From Actinokineospora sp. NBRC 105648 (lineage in GTDB: Bacteria > Actinomycetota > Actinomycetes > Mycobacteriales > Pseudonocardiaceae): DNA of 64,000 bases. Both the position numbers and the translations under genes were made by a program. Below, piece by piece: positions 36,273-44,626 of the stretch. The DNA is taken from NCBI RefSeq assembly GCF_030269645.1, contig NZ_BSTR01000045.1, forward strand, positions 1 to 64,000, written 5' to 3'. Position 1 is the stretch's first letter, and each line of letters begins with the position of its first letter. Below the pieces are notes generated by a model. The model was not told where the DNA came from, made no database searches, and saw nothing but the letters and a program-made list of their open reading frames with translations.

Positions 36273-36375
36273 TCCTGCCGCGCCCCACCAGATCACGGCC
36301 CACCAACCGACCTTGTAGGCGATGGTGTCCAGTGAGAGTCGAAGTGCTGCTTCGAGTGCGAAGGAGACGTTGACC

Positions 36376-37797
36376 ATGAGTGACCGCAGTCGGAACGCGC
36401 TAGCGTCGGATGCGTTCGTGTTCTTCGGTGCGACGGGTGACCTCGCGTATAAGATGATCTTTCCCGCGCTGTATCGGATGGTGAAGCGAGGTAGCCTTTC
36501 GGTCCCGGTGATCGGGGTGGCCTACTCGCAGTGGGATCTGGCACGCCTGTCCGAACGGGTGCGGGACAGCATCGAGCAGTCCGACGGTGGCATCGACGAC
36601 CCGGATGCGCTGGAACGACTGCTGTCGTTGTTGAGTTACGTGGACGGCGACTACGGCGATCCCAACACCTTCAGTGCGCTCGGCCGGGCGCTTGAGGGCG
36701 CCCACCGTCCAGCCCATTACCTCGCGATCCCGCCTGCGCTGTTCGCGACGGTGACCATGGGACTCGGTGCTGCGGGCCTTGCCCGCGACGCGCGGGTCAT
36801 CGTCGAGAAGCCGTTCGGTCGTGATCTCGCCTCTGCCCGTGAGTTGAACCGGACTCTGCGTTCGGTCTTCCCGGAGGACTCGATCTTTCGCATCGACCAC
36901 TTCCTCGGCAAGGAGGAGATCCTGAATCTGCTCTACTTCCGATTCGCCAACTCGTTTTCGGAACCGATCTGGAACCGCAACCACATTGCCAGCGTCCAGA
37001 TCACGCTTGCCGAGCAGTTCGGCGTCCAAGGGCGGGGCGCCTTCTACGAGACCGCGGGCTGCCTGCGTGACGTGATCGAGAACCACGTGTTCCAGATCGT
37101 CGCGCTGCTGGCCATGGAACCGCCATCCTACCAAGGTTTCGGGGCAGTACGCCGCGAAAAGTTCAACATCTTCAAGGCGATGCGCCCACTGGACGCCGAC
37201 GACGTGGTACGCGGGCAGTTCACCGGCTACCGCGACGAAGCGGGCGTGGCGAATGACTCCGACGTGGAAACCTTCTGCGCGGTAAGGCTTTTCATCGACT
37301 CATGGCGCTGGTCCGGTGTTCCCTGGTACCTGAGGTCCGGAAAGTGCCTGGCTGAGACGGCGGCGGAAGTACTGGTCGAGCTGAAGCCACCACCTCAACG
37401 CCTTTTCGACGACTCCACCCCCGAGCACGGTCTCGCCAACTACCTGCGCTTCCGGCTCGCGCCCAACCCGGTGATCGCGCTCGCGGCCCGGGTGAAGCGG
37501 CCCGGCGAGGAGTTTCTCGGTGACCAACGTGAACTCTCGCTGCTCAACGCGCAGCCGAACAAGGAACAACCCTACGAACGACTCCTCGGCGATGCCTTGG
37601 CCGGCCAGGACGCGCTTTTCACGAGTGCGGAAAACGTCGAGGCGGCCTGGGCGGTCGTCGCTCCTGTCCTCGACCACCACGACCGCGCCTATCCTTACGA
37701 ACCCGGCAGTTGGGGACCGGCACGAGCCGACACCCTCATCACCAACGCACACTGGCGCAACCCCACCACGGGTCCGTCACCAGCCTCGTCGCCGTGA
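36376..37797 (+). CDS. zwf: Glucose-6-phosphate 1-dehydrogenase
   Basis: A 473-residue cytosolic enzyme of the oxidative pentose phosphate pathway, oxidising glucose 6-phosphate to 6-phosphogluconolactone. The N-terminal dinucleotide motif is FFGATGDLAYKMIFPALYRM. The substrate motif RIDHFLGKEEILNLLYFRF (near residue 172) has the conserved His and Lys. The family motif CLRDVIENHVFQIVALLAME follows. GCGAAGGAGA precedes ATG 36376. It stands alone, away from the usual tal-zwf-opcA cluster, so it is probably a second, stress-related isozyme. A hairpin (36339-36355) lies in the leader. Confidence 0.95.
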   Translation: MSDRSRNALASDAFVFFGATGDLAYKMIFPALYRMVKRGSLSVPVIGVAYSQWDLARLSERVRDSIEQSDGGIDDPDALERLLSLLSYVDGDYGDPNTFSALGRALEGAHRPAHYLAIPPALFATVTMGLGAAGLARDARVIVEKPFGRDLASARELNRTLRSVFPEDSIFRIDHFLGKEEILNLLYFRFANSFSEPIWNRNHIASVQITLAEQFGVQGRGAFYETAGCLRDVIENHVFQIVALLAMEPPSYQGFGAVRREKFNIFKAMRPLDADDVVRGQFTGYRDEAGVANDSDVETFCAVRLFIDSWRWSGVPWYLRSGKCLAETAAEVLVELKPPPQRLFDDSTPEHGLANYLRFRLAPNPVIALAARVKRPGEEFLGDQRELSLLNAQPNKEQPYERLLGDALAGQDALFTSAENVEAAWAVVAPVLDHHDRAYPYEPGSWGPARADTLITNAHWRNPTTGPSPASSP

Positions 37798-38129
37798 CAA
37801 GGTCCTGGGCCCTGTGGTGTCTGTGCGGATGGTCGCCCGCCGGAACCGACACAGGCGTAGGCCCACAGACCGTCGTCTGTCCCCGGTGGGCGCCAGCCAC
37901 ACCGCCGTCTTCGGCCTTCTCTGCCCTGCCCGTGTGTGTTCACCCCGGTGCGAACCTGGTGTAGGAAACGTGAGGAATGTGAGTGCGATGGGCGACAACG
38001 CCGAACCTCCCAGGTCTGCTGTCACCGCCACCAAGGAACCCCGGACCGATCGCACCGAATTCCGTGTGAGCGCCAATGGCCCGGCGGGCGCTCGCCGCGG
38101 ATCCCTGTACCGCTATCGCCACGCGTCAC

Positions 38130-38427
38130 CTTCTCGCCGGTATCCGGCTCGCGTTGGATGTCATACTTCTATGAGCTTTGCTGGACCAGGTGTTCGGCAA
38201 GCTCTCGACCAAGTCGGCGAAGGCATTGATCAACGGCGGCAACCCGACTCAAGAGTCCTTGGCCCATCGAGGGCTGCGGTGGCCATCGACGACCAATCCG
38301 TTCACGGACGACCATCTCATTCACGGGCTGTCCTGATCGTCCTTGTCCTTCTCGCCGCGGGCAACACCGTCGGGTTCGGCAAGGCCTGGGCCGCCCCCTG
38401 GTGCGGCGGAGCCCCTGGCCCAAGTAG
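38130..38427 (+). pseudogene. DoxX-like membrane protein relic
   Basis: Pieces in different frames reconstruct part of a DoxX-type small membrane protein. They are FGKLSTKSAKALINGGNPTQ, then RGLRWPSTTNPFTDDHLIHG, then VLIVLVLLAAGNTVGFGKAW, then PLVRRSPWPK and stop. At least three frameshifts separate them, and the N-terminal helices are damaged. Intact members form four-helix membrane proteins linked to quinone-dependent oxidation. Confidence 0.65.
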
Positions 38428-38554
38428 CCGCAGTCGGCTGACCACCGGACTCGACGTCAACGACACCAGGTGCACACACAGGACAGCCCTACCCTCGTCA
38501 GGCCATGCCGCCTCGGCGTGACGAGCCACGGCCACCAGCGTTCAGGAGAGTGAC

Positions 38555-39016
38555 ATGCACGATCTCAGCAGCGAGCAGCGCTCGGCATGCATCATCGTCG
38601 GCGTCGACGGCTCGGAATGCTCGAAAACAGCCCTGCGGTGGGCGATATCGCAGGCACGCCTGACCGGGGCGAGTGTCGAAGCCTTTGCCGCCTGGCAGGA
38701 CCCGGTAATGTATGGCTACGCCTACGGGTGGGCGCCAACCTCTTTCGCCGGAAGCGACAGCCTGCAGGCCATCACCGAAAAGACCCTCGCCGAAACAGTC
38801 GCCGGCGTCGCCGGGTCTGGGGGCCAGGCGGTGACAATCCGCACACGCGTCGTCCAGGGTCATCCCACCCAGGTCCTGATGGATGCCGCTACCGGGGCGC
38901 AAATGCTGGTCGTGGGCAGTCGCGGGCACGGCACCTTCGCCGGCATCCTGCTCGGTTCGGTCAGCCAGCACTGCGTGCAGCATGCGCCCTGTCCGGTGAC
39001 CGTCATCCCGCAGTAG
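38555..39016 (+). CDS. Universal stress protein (UspA family)
   Basis: A 153-residue single-domain Usp. The first strand carries IIVGVDGSECSKTALRWAIS. The C-terminal nucleotide motif is VVGSRGHGTFAGILLGSVSQ (G-2x-G-9x-GS), followed by the family end CPVTVIP, so ATP binding is expected. CAGGAGAG precedes the ATG. It is followed after 60 bp by a ribosome hibernation factor on the same strand, a common pairing in dormancy and stress responses. Confidence 0.93.
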   Translation: MHDLSSEQRSACIIVGVDGSECSKTALRWAISQARLTGASVEAFAAWQDPVMYGYAYGWAPTSFAGSDSLQAITEKTLAETVAGVAGSGGQAVTIRTRVVQGHPTQVLMDAATGAQMLVVGSRGHGTFAGILLGSVSQHCVQHAPCPVTVIPQ

Positions 39017-39076
39017 CAGCACCCGGTTCCATGCCGCACGGTACCGGTCAGATATTGGACGTCAAGGAGATGGGTC

Positions 39077-39439
39077 ATGCAGATTCAGGTCAATACGGAC
39101 ACGAACGTCGATTTCCACGATGACCTGGTCCAACGGATCGAGGCAGACGTGGAGTCGGCGCTCGCCCGTTTCGGAGACCAGATCACTCGCGTGGAGATCC
39201 ACTTGAGCGATGAGAACGCCGAGAAGTCCGGTGCCTCGGACAAACGATGCATGCTGGAAGCACGTCCCGCCGGACACCAGCCGGTCGCCGTCTCCCACCA
39301 CGCGGCATCGATGGACGAGGCGTGCAACGGCGCTCTTCGCAAACTCGAGGCACTGCTTGAGAGCAAATACGGACGGTCCGACAACCGCAAGGGTGGACAG
39401 TCCATCCGCCACCTGCCAGTCGGTGGAGAGTTGAGCTGA
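39077..39439 (+). CDS. HPF/RaiA-type ribosome hibernation factor
   Basis: A 120-residue protein with the S30AE fold opening (IQVNTDTNVDFHDDLVQRIE, then FGDQITRVEIHLSDENAEKS) and basic tail (LRKLEALLESKYGRSDNRKG). It is shorter than long-form HPF and lacks the C-terminal dimerisation domain. It would inactivate or protect 70S ribosomes at rest. AAGGAG precedes the ATG. It is probably co-transcribed with the Usp gene. Confidence 0.85.
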   Translation: MQIQVNTDTNVDFHDDLVQRIEADVESALARFGDQITRVEIHLSDENAEKSGASDKRCMLEARPAGHQPVAVSHHAASMDEACNGALRKLEALLESKYGRSDNRKGGQSIRHLPVGGELS

Positions 39440-39639
39440 ATCTACGCTGCACCCGACCCCGGGTTTCCGCAGTCGACTGACAGTCTGGACACCGACCCTT
39501 GCGCCTGACCAGCGGACACGGAGAGGTGGGCGCTCAACGCCGCACCGCGGCATGATCATGTCCGCCTGCGGCTCAGTGTCCGGTCGCGATCCACGACCTA
39601 TGCACCGCATCGTGCCAGATCAGCGACAGGTGGAGCATC

Positions 39640-40175
39640 TCTCGTCAGAGATTGATTGAGGGCCCGTCACGGTCACACCCGACCTGATACGAACGGATCG
39701 GTCACACCGACCAAGGGCGATGGCTTGCCCACCTCGACACCGAGCCGTCTCGGCAGCGCCGATATCGCGCGGATCGGGACCACGACCCGGACCTACGGGC
39801 GGTTGACCATCAGTACGGCGGCGGTACCTGTCACGAAGCCCTGGTGACGGTGCTGTCGGCGGTTGCTCGGCGTCGAGGCCCCGACGGGGTGACCGGCCGG
39901 CTCCACTGCGCGCTGGCCGACCTGCACAATCTGGCAGCCTGGACCGCGTTCGACACCGGGCAGCTCGACCCGGCCCGCACCCATCTCGCCCCGGCCCGCA
40001 CCCATGTCGACCGGGCCATCACCTTGGCGCGAACCGGCCGCAACGATGACCTGGTCGCCACATCAGCCCCCGCCGGGGCCGTACCCACCTCCACACGTGG
40101 CAGTGCGAGGCCAGTGGTGAGTGCCGCGTGCTGGCCGAGTTCGAAGTCCGCGAACGCCGTGTCGGGCGCACCGTC
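39640..40175 (+). pseudogene. XRE-TPR regulator central relic with apparent internal inversion
   Basis: Plus-strand pieces match the central region of XRE-TPR regulators: PSRLGSADIARIGTTTRT, then LRAVDHQYGGGTCHEALVTV, then LHCALADLHNLAAWTAFDTG and ITLARTGRNDDLVA. There is at least one frameshift. The next expected element of the family is instead on the minus strand at about 40080-40170 (GAPDTAFADFELGQHAALTT), as if a ~100-bp piece had inverted. The N-terminal HTH and C-terminal end are absent. Confidence 0.65.
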
Positions 40176-40219
40176 GCGGTCATCTGGTGGTCGTCGGTAG
40201 CGCGACGTGGGCCCTCCGG

Positions 40220-41083
40220 TCAGAGTTGGCTGCGGAACGAAAGCAGTTCCTGATGGCGTTCGTCGGTCGTCTCGGGGTAGGCCATCTTGAGGTCGGACAG
40301 CGTCTCGAGGAGGATCTGGGAGACGATCAGTCGGGCGTTGTGTTTGTCGTCGGCGGGGACGACATACCACGGGGCGTGTTCGGAGCTTGTGGCACTCAGA
40401 CAGTCGCCGTAGACGGTCATGTATGTGTCCCAGTAGGACCGTTCGTGGATGTCGGCGATGCTGAACTTCCAGTTCTTGTCCGGATCGTCGATGCGGGCTC
40501 GGAACCGTGTGGCCTGCTCGTCCTTGGACAGGTGCAGGAAGATCTTGACGATCTGGGTACCGTTGCGGTGCAGGTGCTTCTCGAGGTCGCCGATGGATTG
40601 GTAACGCTGTTCCCAGATCATCGCGTCGTCGATCAACTCCTCAGGCAGTCCATGACCGTGCAGGATTTCGGGGTGGACACGGGCGATCACGACGTCCTCG
40701 TAGTAGGAGCGGTTGAAGACACCGATCCGGCCACGTTCGGGCAGGCAGCGGCTGGTACGCCAGAGAAAGTCGTGGTCGAGTTCCTGGTCGGTGGGTTGTT
40801 TGAAGCTGAAGACCTGGCAGCCTTGCGGGTTGATTCCGGACATGACGTGGCGGATCGCGCCGTCCTTGCCGGCGGCGTCCATGCCTTGAAAGATCACGAG
40901 CAACGACCAGTGGTCGGAGGCATAATGCAGACGTTGTAGTGACTTTAGTTTCTTACCGGTCTTCTTCAGCTTCTTCTTGTAGTTCTTGTGCGACTTATAG
41001 AAAGGCTTTACGGTAGTTGGCCGTTCGGTCAGATCCACCTGTTCTCCGGCCTCGACACGGAACACTGTCGGATCAATTTTCAC
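40220..41083 (-). CDS. ppk2: PPK2-family polyphosphate kinase
   Basis: A 287-residue cytosolic enzyme that transfers phosphate between polyphosphate and nucleotides. Walker A is [20 protein letters not shown] (near residue 69) and Walker B is [20 protein letters not shown] (near 122). The lid region [20 protein letters not shown] is typical of single-domain PPK2 (class I or III). GAAGGGAC precedes GTG 41083. Start and length fit the family. Polyphosphate use fits the surrounding stress and hibernation genes. Confidence 0.93.
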   Translation of the reverse strand: MKIDPTVFRVEAGEQVDLTERPTTVKPFYKSHKNYKKKLKKTGKKLKSLQRLHYASDHWSLLVIFQGMDAAGKDGAIRHVMSGINPQGCQVFSFKQPTDQELDHDFLWRTSRCLPERGRIGVFNRSYYEDVVIARVHPEILHGHGLPEELIDDAMIWEQRYQSIGDLEKHLHRNGTQIVKIFLHLSKDEQATRFRARIDDPDKNWKFSIADIHERSYWDTYMTVYGDCLSATSSEHAPWYVVPADDKHNARLIVSQILLETLSDLKMAYPETTDERHQELLSFRSQL

Positions 41084-41293
41084 GGGTTGTCCCTTCGTGG
41101 CAATTCTTGGTACGCGACATGTTTGTGGCACGCGCCGCCGACCAGGCCGCCGGTGGACGATTGCGGGTCACAACTACCTCCCTGGCGCGTGGGCGCAGCC
41201 ACCGCCAGGGACCGGGGCGGATCTGTAAACCGCGTATCCGCTGTCCAGGACCAAGTGAGCCCAGAAGCGTTGATCAACGGCCCAAGTCCTCAG

Positions 41294-41315
41294 GCTAGAC
41301 CTATACAGGTCTAGC
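41294..41315. promoter_or_regulatory. Perfect 9-bp-arm palindrome upstream of ppk2
   Basis: GCTAGACCT and AGGTCTAGC pair perfectly around ATAC, 210 bp upstream of the ppk2 start. No gene lies between this site and the STAS gene at 41599. It could be an operator or a hairpin. Confidence 0.45.
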
Positions 41316-41598
41316 GGCAGGGTGCGCGGCCACCTGTCGTCATCTGCCACCACCCTGGCGGAGCCAACGATGTGATGTCTGGCAGCCCATGGTTCAGCTT
41401 GCGGAGAATCTGGTACTTGCCACAACATCGGATTCAGCCAGAGGCCGCCGACCCACCACGCACTTTCCGTGCGCGTCCAGGCGGCCTTGCAGGCGATGCC
41501 TACGCGGCGCATACTGACGCCCTCCCCCCGATTTGGTTGGGTGCTGCCCCGGCCCCGGCAGTCGATGCTGTTCGACTCGACGACCGGAGTGGTAGCCC

Positions 41599-42147
41599 GT
41601 GCCTGAGCATCAGTTCGCCGCTGGCGACATTCCCGACGCCCGTGTCCCGGGCGCCGGCACAGGACTCACCGGGGATCTCCTGGCGGTCCTCACCGCTGCC
41701 CCCCGAACCGGGTGGCTCGTGCAAAGCCAGGTACATGATCCGCCTGTCCCGACGTCCGATCCGGCGCACACCCATCACGCCCAACCGAGCCAGATAGCAA
41801 CCGGCTCCCCGGTGGAGCGGTCGGGCCTGTCGGCGAGCTGGAGGCACGTGGGGGCCGCGGTGGTGGTGCGCGCCAGCGGCGAGGTTGATCTGGGCACCGC
41901 GCCGACGTTGGCTGCGGCGCTGCGGGCAGGCTGCCTGGCCGCACGCCCGCCGGGTCCGCTGGTGGTCGACCTGACCGGGATCCGATTCTTCTCCGCCGCA
42001 GGGCTGACCGCGCTGATCATCATCGACCTGCGCTGCCAACGCAGGCATCTCACCCTGAAGGTGGTGGCCACCCACCGCAGTGTGCTGATGCCGCTGCACA
42101 TCACTGGCCTGGACACTCAGCTCACCATCGTTCCCGATGCCGCATGA
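41599..42147 (+). CDS. STAS-domain protein (anti-sigma factor antagonist type)
   Basis: A 182-residue protein. The first ~75 residues are low-complexity and may not be translated. The STAS domain follows (AAVVVRASGEVDLGTAPTLA, then LVVDLTGIRFFSAAGLTALI), with the conserved serine of FSAAGL that anti-sigma kinases phosphorylate. GGAG lies 11 bp before GTG 41599; an internal start is possible. A second STAS gene follows 95 bp later. No kinase or phosphatase partner is present nearby. Confidence 0.75.
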   Translation: MPEHQFAAGDIPDARVPGAGTGLTGDLLAVLTAAPRTGWLVQSQVHDPPVPTSDPAHTHHAQPSQIATGSPVERSGLSASWRHVGAAVVVRASGEVDLGTAPTLAAALRAGCLAARPPGPLVVDLTGIRFFSAAGLTALIIIDLRCQRRHLTLKVVATHRSVLMPLHITGLDTQLTIVPDAA

Positions 42148-42242
42148 CACGCCCCGACCCCGTCCGCCAACCCCTTCCCGCCCGATCGGCGGGAACCCGC
42201 TGTGCGGGAACCTTCTTCGCGGGGCGCCGAGGAGGAGTCTCG

Positions 42243-42584
42243 ATGGAGCTGCGACACACAACCCAGGATCGCGTGGAGTCCCTCGGCAGATCGGCGCCTC
42301 ACCAGCTCAGGTTCGCCGGAGCGCTTGATGCGGAGAGCGCCCCGAACCTGGTCGAGCGCGTCAGGCGAGTTCCGGTCGGGACAGATGTGGAACTGGACCT
42401 GTCGGGAATGCGCGATCTGGGTGCTGCCGCATTGGCGGTCCTGGTCCGGTTGCACCGCCAGCGGGCTCGCGGCGGCGCAACCCTCTCCGTGACCGGGGTG
42501 CACCCGGCCGATCGCCGGGTGCTGGCCCTGGTAGGCCTCTCGGAGGTACCACCCGCTGCTCAGGCGGGGCAGTTCGCACCATGA
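42243..42584 (+). CDS. STAS-domain protein, second copy
   Basis: A 113-residue single STAS domain: HQLRFAGALDAESAPNLVER, then VELDLSGMRDLGAAALAVLV. The position of the phosphorylatable serine in typical antagonists is aspartate/leucine here (RDLGAA), so control by phosphorylation may be lost. The ribosome site GAGGAGGAG is strong. Its stop overlaps the start of the next frame by ATGA, indicating translational coupling. Confidence 0.75.
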   Translation: MELRHTTQDRVESLGRSAPHQLRFAGALDAESAPNLVERVRRVPVGTDVELDLSGMRDLGAAALAVLVRLHRQRARGGATLSVTGVHPADRRVLALVGLSEVPPAAQAGQFAP

Positions 42585-42850
42585 CCACGGCCGTGCCTTC
42601 AGCGCCGACACAACCCGGCATCCGCTCGGGTGCTGCCCGGCTGAGGATCTCGGTTCGGGTCGATGACGGTGTGGTGCTGCTCGTGATCGCTGGACCGATC
42701 GTTGCGGCGACCGCCGCGGGGGTCGCGTACGGAACTGCCCGAGTTGTGCGTGGCGTCCCGGTATCCTCGTCGTCAGCCTGCCCAACCTCCACGGCTCTGA
42801 GCGATATGGGCCTGCAGATCCCGGGGGAGTCCCACGAGCGGTGCTCCTAG
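42581..42850 (+). CDS. Small coupled frame, STAS-like N-terminus, possibly truncated
   Basis: An 89-residue frame starting on the ATGA overlap with the preceding STAS gene. RISVRVDDGVVLLVIAGPIV resembles a STAS first strand, and TALSDMGLQI resembles the STAS motif around the phosphoserine. The middle (VSSSSACPTS) and the tail do not fit. A frameshift in an originally longer third STAS protein is likely. Confidence 0.45.
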   Translation: MTTAVPSAPTQPGIRSGAARLRISVRVDDGVVLLVIAGPIVAATAAGVAYGTARVVRGVPVSSSSACPTSTALSDMGLQIPGESHERCS

Positions 42851-43190
42851 CGTGGCCGGTGCCGGTTGCGGGTCGGTCCAGCATCCTGACCTTGTCAGCC
42901 TCCACGGTCACCACCCGCTCGGACGAGAACGGGGACCGCTGTCGGCACGCATCCATCGGGCCCCGAACGCACCCATGAACCTGGGTGGCCCCGGATCCGC
43001 GCAAGGCCAAGGACCAGATGCTCACACCGCACGAGTTCGCCGTTCTGGTTGCCGGGCCCGGCTAGTGGCGAGCGGACGCTGATGTAGGGCTGGCGCGTTC
43101 GATAGCGTGAGCAAACTGTGGCGACCGGCGGAGCCCAAGCGGTGCCCTCGTTGAGTCCTGCAGCGGGTTATTGAGGTCGTTGGATCAGGG

Positions 43191-43420
43191 TCATCCGACC
43201 TGTCCGTCGGTAACTGGTGTTCCACCCATGTTGTTCAGCATGTCGCGCCCGCCGGTGCGGAGGAATCGGATCACGAACGCGGCGGCGAGGGTGAGGAAGG
43301 CGATGTCGAGCCTCGTTGTGTGGTTCCAGGAGATGCCTACTTCGAAACCGTTGGCGGATCCCGCGGCCGGGATGAGGCCCATGGCCCCGGCAAAGTCGTA
43401 TGGTCGCGGGCCGCCGCCTC
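43191..43420 (-). pseudogene. Permease (DUF318-like) C-terminal relic
   Basis: The minus strand ends with GLIPAAGSANGFEVGISWNH, TTRLDIAFLTLAAAFVIRFL and RTGGRDMLNNMGG, a good match in pattern to the last membrane segment of DUF318-type permeases. No continuing membrane protein is found upstream; the frame becomes Arg/Pro-rich. Only about 65 residues remain. Confidence 0.45.
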
Positions 43421-43513
43421 CGCCACGTACCGCAGGCCCGCCCTGATGAGTGCCGTCGCCGCGTCGGTGCTGGCTGTCGCGGCCTGGGGTTCCCGCACCG
43501 GGCTGTTGGACTG

Positions 43514-44560
43514 ATGTCGTCGGCTCGGTGGCGTGAGTTCCCGCCGCATGTGTTGCGTGAAGTGCGCATTGCTGGCCGATGGTGAGGGCGGCGCGCTGTG
43601 CGGTCCGCACGGCGAGGTGGGGTGGCTGTGCTCCCGGATGGGATGACGACGCCGTGTTCTCCACCCTTGTCCGGCGGATCTGGCATGTTCTGTGTGAGCC
43701 CGGTCGGCAGGCAGGTCTGGGACGGCTACTACGAGCCAGGAACCCTGATCTGGCACAGTCGCTGGGTGACGACGGACGAGGTGCTGGAATGTCGCGATGT
43801 GCTGGGGTTCCCCAGCGACCAGCACGGGCTTGCGCTCCTGGGCCGGGTCGAGGCGTGCGAACGGGACGTGCGAGTCCGGGTGCGGTTTGACGCTTGAGGG
43901 GGGCGGACACCACCCGATGCGCTATCTCCACCGCCAGGGCGGGCCTTGGGTCGCGGACACCGGTCGACGCCGGCTGCGGCTCAGCGGTGCGGCGAACGCC
44001 CGACGTGACCAGCACGGTCGCTTGGTGTTGGAACTGTCCATGCCCGCGGGCGGCACCACGATCTGGTCCTCGAGATCAGCGACCGCCCTCTCCCCACCTC
44101 GATCGGTCCCGTCGCGGCGTGGTCGGGCACCGAGCGCGCTTGGCACGCCGCGGTTCCGGACCTCACCTCCAGCGCCGCACCCCGCGACGCGAGCCACGCC
44201 TACGCGGTGCTGCGAGGGCTGACCACTCGCGAGGGGATGGTCGCAACCGTCACCCTGGGGCTTACTCGAACGCGCGAACGCGGGCCGCAACTACGACCAC
44301 CGCCCCGTCGGGATCGTAACCGACGCGATCGCCGCACGGTCGGGCCAGGCCGACGCGGGAATCTGGGAACTGCGTGACCAGTGGTGGACCCACTCGTGGC
44401 TGTCCTGCGTGGCGGGCTTACGGAACGTATCGACGTCCACTTGCCGCGCGGGGCCGCCTGCGGCCCACCCCGGACTGCTCACCGAGGAGTTCGACATCCG
44501 CCAACGCCGGTTTGGGGGCGAGATGCCGCAGGCGTTCGTCCACGCCAGGTGGTTGTAAAC
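43514..44560 (+). pseudogene. Second GH15 glycosidase, heavily decayed
   Basis: Ordered pieces in several frames trace a GH15 enzyme different from the one at 33157. They are LLADGEGGALCGPHGEVGWL, VWDGYYEPGTLIWHSRWVTT, LECRDVLGFPSDQHGLALLG, DLVLEISDRPLPTSIGPVAA, RDASHAYAVLRGLTTREGMV, ERANAGRNYDHRP, ADAGIWELRDQWWTHSWLSC and GLLTEEFDIRQRRFGGEMPQ. At least four frameshifts and a large deletion after the NYDHR motif leave about half the normal length. The start is near ATG 43514. Confidence 0.75.
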
Positions 44561-44626
44561 CGTCCAGCGACTTCAGGAGGATCCCATCCTCGGTGAGGCG
44601 ATCGCGGCACGGGCCGCACGTGCGGG

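Noticed and set aside
36039-36335. A plus-strand gene just upstream of zwf
   Set aside because: Arg/Asp/His-rich frame; the opposite strand shows a better, Asp23-like pattern.
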